Shown: positions 49,506-59,692 of the stretch, in pieces
Position numbering within the stretch: the first letter of the stretch is position 1
Layout of the letters: each line of letters opens with the position of its first letter
NCBI RefSeq assembly: GCF_000001735.4
Contig: NC_003076.8
Span: forward strand, 124,001 to 188,000
Reading direction: 5' to 3'
Length of the DNA stretch: 64,000 bases
DNA from: Arabidopsis thaliana
Taxonomy: Eukaryota; Streptophyta; Magnoliopsida; Brassicales; Brassicaceae
The notes under the pieces: generated by a model
The model's database searches: none
What the model was told of the DNA's origin: nothing
What the model saw: the letters and a program-made list of their open reading frames with translations, nothing else
Made by a program: the position numbers and the translations under genes

Positions 49506-50885
49506 TATCGGAGATTGAAGAGAAATTTGTGTGGAGAAAATGGAAGAGAGATTTGGGAATGGTGAAGCGATTTCTGGCCGGTCCTCGTTTATCTATGGAT
49601 CGGCTTTATAGTGAGAGTTTGTGGCGGTGTGAATAAAAGCTAAAATAATAAAATAGATGTTTTTCTCTATTTTTATTAATTAAATAGAAACTCCTTAATT
49701 ATTGAATTTTTAATTTTTATTTGGGAAAGTGTGGGATTTTGTTGTGATCGGACGGTCAAGATTAAAACACAATTTCGATTTTTCGATTAACACATGTTTA
49801 GTGGACTGCATTTTAAGATTTTAGCCAACTAAACTAGAGGTTTTGACAAGAAAAAATGAGTCGTCCGGAATTGGATTATAAAAGTGTTAAATGCATTGTT
49901 AATGATGTTTTAAAACGTTTTCACAATTTATTTTTTCTTATTTTAAATAGATTTTAGGGAAAAAATTTTGGAAAAAAATCTTCTGACACAAAGAAATGTA
50001 ACTGGACCTCATAGAATCCACGACTGTCGCTCTAGTCCGCATTAATTGTTGCATAAAAGACAAGGAGAAAAAATGTTAGCAGAAAATGAATTGCACGCTT
50101 TTGGAAAAAATGTTATGGAAAGCATCATTTTCTTCATAACAAACATCTTTATATTTCTTTATCAAACAATTTACAACCAATCGTTTTGGAATGGGATTTT
50201 TAAGATACTACATTTGGGAGTAGGAGAAATTCATTTTTATACAATAGTACGTTAAGTTTTATAATCCTAGAAAAAAAAATTTGAAATAAAGGAAAAAATC
50301 TCTTAAAAAGAAAATCTAAAAATAGCAGTTTGTGATGATAAAAGTAAATAGAGAAATAGGCGGCTGTGGTTGAAAAGGAAGGCCCGCCTCTCCTTTGCAA
50401 TCAGTAGATTTGTCCACTCAGCCGACCCTGGCGGCCCAACTTGCTCTTTTGACTACTTCACTGTAACTATACCATTCAGATATTTAAGTATTTGGCAATT
50501 CATCGAATTAGTGAATACGTTTTGTTAAGTGGTTGATCGATGATTAAATCAAATAATAAGGGTAAATTCTCAAATAAATGTAGTTTATGGATGACAATCT
50601 TAGTGGATGTTGCAAAAATTTTGCTACTAACACCGGTATGTTAATCTTTATACACATCATATATAATTATAAACATTAACAAATGCTATAAATTTAGTGC
50701 AATTCGTGTCAATAATTCAAACTCTTTTTTAAGGCAATAATAACTTGAGATTTGTGTAGAAACAACCATATGATATAACTGATGACCATATTTATTTTCT
50801 GTATAAAAAAATCGTTACAATACTAAGAAAAATAATAAACGAATAATGTAATTTGATATATATAGACCAAACAAAAAAAATGGTA
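49506..50885. other. Intergenic, AT-rich
   Basis: PDX1.3 promoter and the 3' flank of the glutaredoxin-like gene. The open frame at 50046-50255 is low-complexity AT sequence and is not supported as a gene. No repeat family is recognised. Confidence 0.4.
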
Positions 50886-52091
50886 TTAGGAGCAACCAAC
50901 GCACACAATTAACCCATTCTCATTACATATCAAACACTGAATTCTTGATCCATCACCAGAGATAATCCGGCGACTACCTCTGCATCCATCACACATCAAA
51001 AACCTAAAACCATCGCACCGCCGGCAACGTTCATCTCCGGTGATTGGAATGCCCTCAAAGAGAATCTTAAACTTCCCTTGCTCGTGCAGTCCCAACACTC
51101 TCTGAGCTCCACCGATACACCTTCCTTTTACGAACAGAACCGGAGGCAACACCTCTGTTTCCGCCGCTGAGATTCGTCGGAGCTCTTCTCTATACTCTCT
51201 ATGCATCGACACATCTCTCTCGTAGTACTTAACCTTAAAACTATCCAGCAGAAATCGGATCATGTTGCAATCGTCGAACGTTTTTCTGATTCCTCGAAGA
51301 GTCGTTGTGTAGAAAACAACGGATTCCTCTCCTCCCGGAGGACACCGTTCCTCGAATTCCAACAACGGATCCATAAGGGTATTTCCGTCTTTTCCAATGT
51401 CTTCTTCTCCGATGACTTCTTCCCTGATCGCATTTACAATCTGAAGGGCATTTCCATCATCTTTGTGAAGAACGACGACATTTTCGTCTTTCCGTCTATA
51501 CTCTACGACGCTAATCACCGGAGGAATGCTATTCCCGTCTTTTCTGATTTCCTCTTCCTCGGGAAAGACGATGTCGTCTTCATCATTGACTCTGGCTTCT
51601 CTGGAAAAATCCTTAATCTTCCTAAAGCATAACGCAGCTAATTCAAATGCTTCTAACAGTTTCGGATCGAAAAGTGTGGTCGAATTCAAATCAGGTCTTC
51701 TAAATCCAGATCCGAAACTCTTTCTTCCGATTCCTGTATCAGATCCGCATGAAACTGCCAGTTTACTCTCTTTCCGATCACACGGAACTCTCGGAATCTG
51801 ATTCACCGGAGGCCGTACGTTCTCCTCGTCGCCGACAAAATTTCCAGAAGCTTCTTCTTCTCCTTGTCTCACGTTTTCCAAAAGTTCCGTTACATTTGCA
51901 ATTTGATTTTCAGACTTTTGAGGGGTTCTCCAGATAGAAGCGGCGGATGTAATCTGAGGAATGTGGTTAGATATCTTTGGAAGAAACTCATCTGCAGCAG
52001 AAAGAACCTGGAGAATTCGATCCTGATTCAGATATTCTCCGGCTCTAATTGATTTCAACTTCTTTGCAAACTTCATTCTCGATGACTTCAT
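50886..52091 (-). CDS. Glutaredoxin-domain protein with a C-terminal Cys-rich zinc-finger-like region
   Basis: Single exon of 401 residues. The N-terminal half is charged and unordered. A glutaredoxin/thioredoxin-like fold spans about 254-345: SVVFYTTTLRGIRKTFDDC, MIRFLLDSFKVKYYERDVSM, LPPVLFVKGRCIGGAQRVLGL with the cis-Pro (PPVLFVKG) and GG glutathione-site motifs. The usual CPYC/CxxS active site is replaced by LRGI, so disulfide reductase chemistry is unlikely, although a cysteine lies 8 positions on. The last 50 residues hold four CxxC pairs (CRRC, CDGC, CLIC, CVGC) that could bind zinc, similar to a DnaJ-type finger. This layout is the plant-specific GRX-like family that includes At5g01420, which I believe this is. 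Its molecular role is not established. Confidence 0.85.
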   Translation of the reverse strand: MKSSRMKFAKKLKSIRAGEYLNQDRILQVLSAADEFLPKISNHIPQITSAASIWRTPQKSENQIANVTELLENVRQGEEEASGNFVGDEENVRPPVNQIPRVPCDRKESKLAVSCGSDTGIGRKSFGSGFRRPDLNSTTLFDPKLLEAFELAALCFRKIKDFSREARVNDEDDIVFPEEEEIRKDGNSIPPVISVVEYRRKDENVVVLHKDDGNALQIVNAIREEVIGEEDIGKDGNTLMDPLLEFEERCPPGGEESVVFYTTTLRGIRKTFDDCNMIRFLLDSFKVKYYERDVSMHREYREELRRISAAETEVLPPVLFVKGRCIGGAQRVLGLHEQGKFKILFEGIPITGDERCRRCDGFRFLMCDGCRGSRRIISGDGSRIQCLICNENGLIVCVGCS

Positions 52092-52796
52092 CTCCCTCCA
52101 GTGTATTACTTCACCGGAGATCTATACCAATCAGATCAAAATCGAGAAAACTTCGCTGGGGATAAGAAGATAAATTAGGGTAAAAGAGAAGAAGACGATG
52201 AGGGTGATGATGATGGTTCAATTTCAGCCCCAACGGCTAGAAAAAGACGGTAGCTTCTTTTTTTTCGGGGGAAAACAAATGAGAGAGTGATGATCTGCTA
52301 CGTTTAAGTGTACTAAGGATTCGGATAGTAACCACTCAGCAAGTGCCACGTCTTCAGACGATTTCACTACACACACGCTAAACGCAACGGTCCCTTAAAC
52401 TCGCAAAGTTGCAACTTCCAAGTGGACCTCAAAAATCAGTCCTCATAAACCGAACCACATTTGAATTACACATTAAACCGGAACCGCTAATCAATTTTTA
52501 TATGTATGCAAAAAGCAAGCGACGACGTATTGCCAAAACAAGATTTGGCTAACCGATTTGTCAGAGTTAAACAACCAAAACGTTTACAAACTCCATCAAA
52601 GAGCATTAAGTCACTGAGTTTTTCTCTCAAGTACATAGACACACAGCTTCAAATTGTACGTTCTTTTCCTTCCTATTTTCTTTCTCCTATGGTTTTAGTT
52701 TTCTACAGGAGTCACCAACTTCTTCTTCCAAAAACTTTAATCGCCTGTTCAGCTGCATCTAGCTCAGTGAATCGTCTCTCTACTCGGGATGGAAGA
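52092..52796. other. Intergenic: GRX-like promoter and GOT1 3' flank
   Basis: The left end is the promoter and 5' leader of the glutaredoxin-domain gene. The right part is the 3' flank of the Got1-like gene. A plus-strand open frame at 52506-52850 overlaps the Got1 last exon antisense and is rejected. No other feature is seen. Confidence 0.4.
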
Positions 52797-54010
52797 CTAG
52801 ACCGGCACACGCTTGCCCCGGTACTTGTCAAAGAACTACACATCACATAAATAAAAGTGTCAAGTAATCGCATTAGCCAACAATTGGCAGACTATGCAAC
52901 AGAGTTAATATTAAAGTTAAGGCAAACTGAGAAAAGACCTAGCAACTCAAGATCATCAGAAACAAAGAGAGAATTATCAACTGTAATTTGAAAAGGCAAA
53001 ACTGGGAGTCATTATGAGTTTTGTATGTGTTGTATTCGAGGTCTAAGAATTTCATGCGAAGTTTGCTATAGTTGTTTGCAATTGGACACATACCGATCTA
53101 ATATATGGTTGCTGAATAATCCAACCGAGAACGGGTATCTTCTGAGCAAAGACTGCCAAGGTAGGCCAGAAGCCACTGCAAAAGCAAAACGTTTTTAGTA
53201 TCAGTTTACATTTCCTCAAGCAATACCAGTAAGGAAGAAGAAAATAGCCAAAAGTACCTGAAGAGTACGAAAAAGCCATAGGTCTCCAACATCATTCCCA
53301 AGATAGGCCACCCGATGATAACAAAGAAGAAACCGACGCCAAAAGAGATGGTTCCCTAAGTGGATAACATATAAAGCCAAATGAACACACATAGATGACA
53401 TTAAGGAGAAATATGTAAAAATCCAGCAGAGACTGGCCCAGAGCTATTGATAATGTAGGCAAAGACAGAAACAAACCTTATAATTTTGACGCTTCATGAA
53501 GAACTGCATGGTAGACTTGAAGCCAATGGTTAGACTAACCCCCGAGATGAAAAGAATCTGAGAAAATATGAAAAGAAACAAGCTCTCATACTAGTTCTGT
53601 ACGTGTATGCAATAATAGTGGTCAAAGTATGAAACAAAGATACATGAGATACTTACATTTCCCATGGCAAGTAATCCCTTATCAAAGACAAAGACTATTC
53701 CCAAAAACGAGAAGAATACGCCAAATCCTGTCAGGCCTAACCCGATTTCTGTTTCAAATCACATAAGAAACGTTTAAGTATATCCAAGTACAGCAGGAGT
53801 AACTTTGTAACCTGGTAATAAGATATACTGAAACTAAACGGGGTTCCCACAACAACATGACATTCAATGATCTACTCACTCGAGAACGTAATAAGTAAAA
53901 GAAGAATTAAGTACAACTAAGTAACAGGTATCTCTTCCAATAGCACAAAATATTTATAGAAATCACAATGTGAACTTACTTTTCCGGTCATTCATTTCAA
54001 AGGACATCAT
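52797..54010 (-). CDS. Got1/Sft2-like Golgi vesicle-transport membrane protein
   Basis: Six coding exons on the minus strand: 54010-53980, 53748-53657, 53557-53477, 53355-53258, 53175-53094 and 52835-52797. All junctions are GT-AG and in phase, giving 140 residues. The protein starts MMSFEMNDRKKIGLGLTGFG and ends RSFFDKYRGKRVPV. Four hydrophobic helices are seen (about 14-32, 38-55, 69-88, 93-110), the layout of yeast Got1, a tetraspanning protein of ER-Golgi transport that works with Sft2. Start: two adjacent ATGs, the first at 54010. An extra 5' UTR exon is probable near 54450-54600, as the leader upstream of 54010 lacks a promoter but a donor-like GTAAGT follows 54450. I believe it is At5g01430. 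Confidence 0.85.
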
Positions 54011-55529
54011 GGTTCCTGTAATGAGCTGCTTCTACCTTTTGCTGCCATGGTAAAAACATGTTGAAGTCAGCAATTAGGCCATTGAAAGTTGAAATTGTGC
54101 CCATGGCTTAGCCATGACTCTGATATATACATACATAGCCCATAGAGATTTAATACTCTCGTATCAGTTTCGGTAACAAATCAATATTTGGCAACATTAT
54201 ATCGATTTGACGTCGACTAGACAGATGCTACATACAGAATCAAACGTATAATCCTAACTATACTTGTACAATAAAAAAGAGTGCATAACCAAACAAATGG
54301 ACTGCGTACAGAGCGAGAAAAGAGATTCAACGACACTAGAATCGATCTGAGCAGACGAATCGTTGAAATTGAACAGAGGCAAGTGAAAACGAGGATCATA
54401 ACAAATCTAGAATTAAACCGAAACCGTAATGATGCAGAGTAACTTACAGATCTAAAATAAGGGAAGGAAGAAGGCGGAGAAACCCTAGCACGCAGGCTCC
54501 TCGAAGACGATGATAGACCCAGATTGGGTTTAACAAAGAAGAACAGAAAAGAGATGAGAAGTAGAAGAAGAAATTGAGGAAGAAGATGATTGTTTTGTTA
54601 ATTGATCTTTCGAAGAAACGTTTACAGAGAGAAATGAAGAAATAGGCTTTTAAACGAATAACGAGGCCCATTAGGCCCATTCATTAACTTAATACTACTT
54701 AAATTTTCAATTGACTGTCTCAAATTCGAAATATATCAATTTCTACTCTTTTTATGGTAGTCATATGATTTTTTTTTTTTAAGTTATTCAAACTGTCAAA
54801 TGATTTATATTCTATAAAACGTGATTTATATATTTTCATTGCTTTTCAAAACAAGCAACACTTTTAAGTTTATGATACAGTAGCAATCACTATCAGAGTA
54901 CAAGCCACATTCCAATGTTCTTAGATTAAAGGTTTGTTCTAAACATAACTAATAAACAAATACTAGATTTTGTCAAAAAAACTAAAAAAACTGTTTAAGA
55001 ATATGATTCATTTACTTTTATTTGACTTTATTAGTTTTAGCTTACTTCTTACTTGGTAAAATTTGAAATGTATTAAAGTGAAATGTATATGTTTTTTTTA
55101 TCTTCTATCTTAATTAGATAAACCAATTAATTTGGAAAATTAAATTATCAAGTGACTAGTTTGTTAATTTTCTTGAAAAATAACATTCATAAAACAGAAA
55201 AAGGACATGAGACAATTTAATCAGTTTCAGAGAAGAAGAAGAAAAGAAAAATGTAAATGATATTAATACACGCTTATTTGATGTATATTCACTAAGTTAC
55301 CAACAACTAGCTTTGATTATTTTCGTTTGAAAATCTTAACAAGAGATGCAGATTAATTATCATATACTGAAGAGACAAACAAACTTATTTGTTATTTATT
55401 TCTTAAAAATTGCTAGTTGTTTTTTAACAAAAAAATAATTAGTAGTTTAGTTTAGACAAATCTAGTACAAACCTCGACCAAATTTGTACCACATCTTCAT
55501 CTATGGGTTATATCTATCAATACCTGCAA
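54011..55529. promoter_or_regulatory. GOT1 5' UTR intron and promoter, then gene-free AT-rich DNA
   Basis: A 5' UTR exon at about 54450-54600 (minus) is inferred from a GTAAGTTACT donor on the minus strand at about 54448. A pair of AGGCCCA (site II) motifs lies at about 54664-54680. Past about 54700 the sequence is AT-rich and unremarkable. Confidence 0.45.
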
Positions 55530-56983
55530 TTAATCTGGTGGAGGTTTGGCACATGCCAACTTCAACATATATCTGAATGATAAAAATGAGTTTGTGAAAA
55601 ATCATTTAATGGTCAAATGTTTCTAAATCTTCTAGAAGATGAGCTAAGCGATATCATATTCCACGTGAGTGCATCTTAACCTTGTGAGAGACTTTTTGAA
55701 TCTTTCAGATTGATATTCAACAATGTGATAGTATCTTTGTATGTAGGGAAATTCTGCTGGCCTTAGTACTCTAATATTATTTTGTGATACCCATGACTTT
55801 CAGCGTCTGCCAATATCTCCGATGAGCTTGAGAGAAAGGGAAATATTTCCTTGTGCCAAACGTAAAACAGATGTAAAGGTGAAAAATAAGTTCGAATCTA
55901 ACTCTCTAGCAAAGGTACGAACATAAACTTGTCTACTATTGGCCTGTTAAAGATACAAATGAATTATATGCTTATGAAATTCATTGTTATGTAGGTATAC
56001 TTTCGAATCAAGTGTGAAAAAGCCCAAGAAGCAAGGCAAACTGCATTGTTAAATCTCTTTGTCTCCATTATAAGTGATAGCGTCTATAATAAGCTAAGGT
56101 AAATGTTGAAAGCAAATAGTTTATTTTGTTTTAGTCTAATTTGTACTTATGCTAGCTTGCAACTGCTGGGCACTGAAACTCACAGAGTTTCAAATCTATT
56201 TTGCTACTAGGATCGAAGAAAAGCTTGGTTACTTAGTTGAATGTGAAACTCGCTTGATACATGGAGTTGGTTTCTATGTATGCGTTGTTTCTTCAGATTA
56301 CAATCCTTGTCATTTGGTAAGGCGAATCTACAAGTTCATGAATGGAATTCGCTTGGTAAGTTTGTCTATAATTTCATGAATGTTGTTGGTAAGTTTCTTT
56401 AGCTTGGTTCATATTTCACTTATTTGGTCCTATATTTATAGGAAGGTTTGTTTGACAAAATGTTTAAAGATTTCAAAAATGGTGTAAGTTCGAAGTTGCC
56501 ACATGATAGTGGGAAGACAAAATGGAGTGAGATTGTTCGAGAAAGGTAATGAATTCATCGCTCGAGAATGATTTGAATATTTTTCATAAATTTAGAGTTA
56601 ACTTCCCTGGATTATATTAGTCAAACTTTGATACTATAGTTTCTATATGCGAAATCATGCAACATGACAATGTTTGAAGTCGCTAACTTATCTATGTTTG
56701 ATTTATTTTCAGTTGCATATTTGATTTCTACTCCGAAGAAAAGAAGGAGCTAAGCTTGATCACGAAAAATGATTTAATAGAATGGTACAAACGGTATGTT
56801 AGACTATCTTCGCCTAAGTGCTGTAGTTTTGTTGTTTCAATTTGGGGATGCAACACCAAAAATGGTCTAGAGAAAGTGAAGATTCTTCGGTTAAGAAGGA
56901 AGATGAAAGTAAAGAAGAAGCAGTTTTGGTTAACTCAGAAGATTCCGCTATACCTTGGCAAGTGTTTATCTAGAAAGAGGTAG
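55530..56983 (+). pseudogene. Truncated nardilysin-like (M16) metallopeptidase fragment
   Basis: The C-terminal part of an insulinase/nardilysin gene with its introns kept. Five GT-AG exons (55804-55914, 55995-56098, 56211-56355, 56442-56545, 56713-56983) stay in one open frame: LREREIFPCAKRK, VYFRIKCEKAQEARQTALL, EEKLGYLVECETR, IFDFYSEEKKEL, WYKRYVRLSSPKC, then SIWGCNT. These match the M16 C-terminal region of nardilysin (RTKEQLGYVVEC, WYKTYFRESSPKC). Upstream, 55530-55670 preserves a decayed earlier exon (VEVWHMPTSTY; LLEDELSDIIFH in another frame), interrupted by frame changes and stops. The zinc-binding N-terminal half with its HxxEH site is absent. Because introns are present it arose by DNA duplication, not retroposition. 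The downstream frame could still be translated (about 238 residues from the first ATG, 55822), so expression is not excluded. Confidence 0.65.
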
Positions 56984-57000
56984 ATCAATGCATTACTTGT

Positions 57001-57330
57001 AATCAGAGGTTCAGCGAGTCAGGTGAATTCCATAGGTCAAGAGATGAACACATCATTACTTATGCTAGTTGCAAAAAAAATGGAATCCTTTTACAAGCTA
57101 ATGAGAGTAAGACAGACACTGAACTATGCCGAGGCAAGAAACTATGTGTCATTAAAAAGGCCATGGATTGCCGAGACGGTGGTTACACAGGTACGGCATT
57201 TATAAATAAAAGCTCTGGAAATCCGAAATCTTGGATTACAGTAGCAGAGCAACGAATCGATCGAGAGAAGATCGAAAAGGTGAAGATCGAAGCAGCGAGA
57301 CCTTCATGGCCAACCATATAAGGTTCTCGT
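57001..57330 (-). pseudogene. Degraded copy of ESP4 exon 1 and intron 1
   Basis: Compared with 46455-47100, the same blocks recur in order: ATCAGAGGTTCAGCGAGT, GAGTAAGACAGACACTGAAC, AGGCAAGAAACTATG, GAGACGGTG.TTACA, AGAGAAGATCGAAAAGGTGA, and the region around the ESP4 start codon (CCAACCATA). Intron 1 is shortened and there are many substitutions, so the copy is not functional. Orientation is as in ESP4 (minus), about 10 kb from its source. Confidence 0.75.
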
Positions 57331-58012
57331 TAATCTGAATCAGACAATCAAAATGCAGCAACTCCAAGACCATTTTTTAATTCTTCATCCAAGTTCATCT
57401 TGTTGCACAAGTAAGGATACGACAAATCAACTACTTTGCTTGCAAAACGAGACTTGTTTTGATGGGCCCAATAATAACATCACCTATCTTTGATTTATTT
57501 TACATGACAAAAAATCCGACGAAATCCTCATGGATACTTGAATGCATGTAATGGCATCATTAGTGTTTCGTGTGTACAAATGCTTCTTGCTCTTAAGCGT
57601 ATATGTACATGATGATAAGTGAGTCTAAGTGTTGCAACTACAAAACAAAGAGGTATAGATGAAACTGGCAGCTGCACAAGTAAGCAAAGCTGAACGGAGA
57701 TTTGGCAAGGCAGAGGATTTTGTCTTCTTTGTGATTACAAACTAGCTATCTCATGGAAGCATAACAAATTATGCATGCTATTTTATTCATGTTTCTAAGT
57801 TGAATAGCACAAGTAGATAGATCAAGTTGGAGAATGCTCTTTGAGAAATGTCTTAGCAATAATAGAGTGAGACAAAGATAAGAAATAAAAGGATTGTTAA
57901 GTCATACTTAAGCTAAGCATAGCAGGTTTAAGTTACATATCTTGAAGAACAAGGGGAGACAAAGATTTCTCAAGGGAAAATCTCATTACATAAAAAAATA
58001 AAATAAAAGGTT
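57331..58012. other. Intergenic
   Basis: No gene is seen in 57331-57690. The rest (from about 57690) belongs to the left copy of the tandem duplication and resembles about 58810-59080. Confidence 0.4.
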
Positions 58013-58250
58013 TCAAGTCTTAATAAAGCATTGCAAGTTTTTTTTAGGTGATGGTGGCTTCACGAGCATCTTCTTCTTCTTCTTCATTTTAAAAGCTTTG
58101 TGCTTGTGGAGGAATCGCATCTTTGAACTTGATTGAAACTGCTTAGCTACGCTGAGTCAGGTGAAAAACACTAACACATATGAGCAACAACCTCGTCGCT
58201 AATTCAAAGCCGATCGAGAGGTAAAATGAATTGAATACCTTGTCGAAGAG
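57690..58250. repeat. Tandem duplication, left copy
   Basis: About 560 bp with a second copy at about 58810-59330. The best-conserved part (58050-58240 against 59140-59320) includes TTTTAAAAGCTTTGTGCTTG and CACTAACACATATGAGCAAC. It is about 90 percent alike by eye and differs by small indels in the TTC run. Confidence 0.75.
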
Positions 58251-58553
58251 TCACTAACATCAGGTGACAACAACTTTTCCTGTGACTCAGTAACATCAGG
58301 CGACAACTTTTCCTGTTATGTATAAACAACAATTTGTAAGAATCAATCAATAAGCCTAGACGGAAATTTCAATTGCAAAGGTACAATGGAAAATAACCTC
58401 AAAATCATAGCGGCGGGCGAAACGCGGATTTGTAGTATAACTTCGCACTTGAAGTCTGGAAACGCAGATATGAATTTGAGAGCAAAAAGAGGCTCTGTAT
58501 GCGTGATGGGCATAAATTCTACCCATTATTGCTCTCCGTGCCGCCTCCTTTTC
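58013..58553 (-). CDS. Possible small unrecognised gene
   Basis: On the minus strand three exons can be joined in one open frame: 58553-58398 (after a TAG-type acceptor; first ATG at 58526), 58312-58239, and 58151-58013. From the ATG this gives 113 residues: LQVRSYTTNPRFARRYDFEE, a duplicated EKLSPDVTES/EKLLSPDVSDS element, QFQSSSKMRF, then a very basic end (KAFKMKKKKKMLVKPPSPKK). No family is recognised. Donors are GTTATT (weak) and GTATTC. A basic tail could suggest nuclear or nucleic-acid binding, but this is inference. In the neighbouring duplicate copy the equivalent last exon has an in-frame stop, so that copy is dead. Alternatives: a pseudogene or a non-coding transcript. Confidence 0.35.
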
Positions 58554-59692
58554 CTAGGTGTTCATATATACAAGTGCCTGATGGGTTTTCCAGCTCCTGA
58601 TCTGGCCCATACTATTGGGCCTATACTAGATAGAACGAGGTTTTTTAGATAATTGTTTTCAAATGTTCTTACTCTTTAGACCTCCTGCTTGATCTCGGGT
58701 CGGGAAGAAGCAAGCAAACCCTTTCAAGTTGTTGACTTTACTATTGCCAATTTCTTGAGAGATTTGCCAATTATCCTTTTTAAAATCTTACACCACGATG
58801 GAAATATGCCATGTCCTTAGAAGATTTGGTAAGGCAGAACATTTGTACATTTTATTCGTGTTATCAAGGAGAGAAATGTCTAGGCTCTAGCTATGTTAGA
58901 ACGGGACAAAGATATGTTGCAAATCAATAACATAAAAATGTTTTAAGTCATAGTAAAGCATAGCATGACATATCTTGTAGAACAAGGGGAGAAAGAGAAA
59001 GCGTCGGACAGATCTCTCTTGAGAAATCTCATTACATATAAAAAAAAAAAAGGTAAAAAAGGTTTTAACTCATAATTATAAAGCATCGCAAGTTTTTTTT
59101 CTTCTAAAAAGGAGTAAAGAACCTAAGGTTATAGTGGGTGGCTTCACGAGCATCTTCTTCTTCTTCTTTTTAAAAGCTTTGTGCTTGTGGAGTAATCACA
59201 TCTTTGAACTTGATTGAAACTGCTTAGCTACGCTGAGTCAGGTGAAAAACACTAACACATATGAGCAACAACCTCGTCGCTAATTCAAAGTCGATCGAGA
59301 GATAAAATGAATTGAATACCACCATGATTGAATGAATATTGGAAAATTTCAGAAAATGATTAAAAACGTGAAAATTCGCAAGTTCTATACATGGTCAGAC
59401 ATATTTGTTGTTACACAAACAAGAAATTACGCTGCAAACCAGACGCTAAACAGTTATCGAATCGGAAAAATAAAATTTCAACCGGGTTCAATGAAATATG
59501 GTTACAAGTACAACGAAGCGGAAACTCCGGAATCCATATCATTTCATATACAGACAGCAGTAACACAGACGCCAGAACCTTCTTGCTTTTCTCCGTCCCA
59601 CACTTGTCTTTTACATTTATACAACGGATATGGTAATGCGAGGAAACAGAAACAGCAAGCAACGTTGCATTGTGTGTTATTCATTCTCTCTG
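58554..59692. other. Intergenic with the right duplication copy
   Basis: Holds the right copy of the tandem duplication (about 58810-59330) and the 3' flank of APD2. The plus-strand open frame at 59332-59703 is antisense to the APD2 3' end and is not supported. Confidence 0.4.
58810..59330. repeat. Tandem duplication, right copy
   Basis: Counterpart of about 57690-58250, direct orientation, offset about 1.08 kb. The last exon of the small minus-strand gene candidate is present here but carries a stop (AAGATGTGA in place of AAGATGCGA). Confidence 0.75.

Noticed and set aside
50046-50255. 69-codon open frame rich in Phe and Ile
   Set aside because: AT-rich low-complexity sequence without splice or promoter support.
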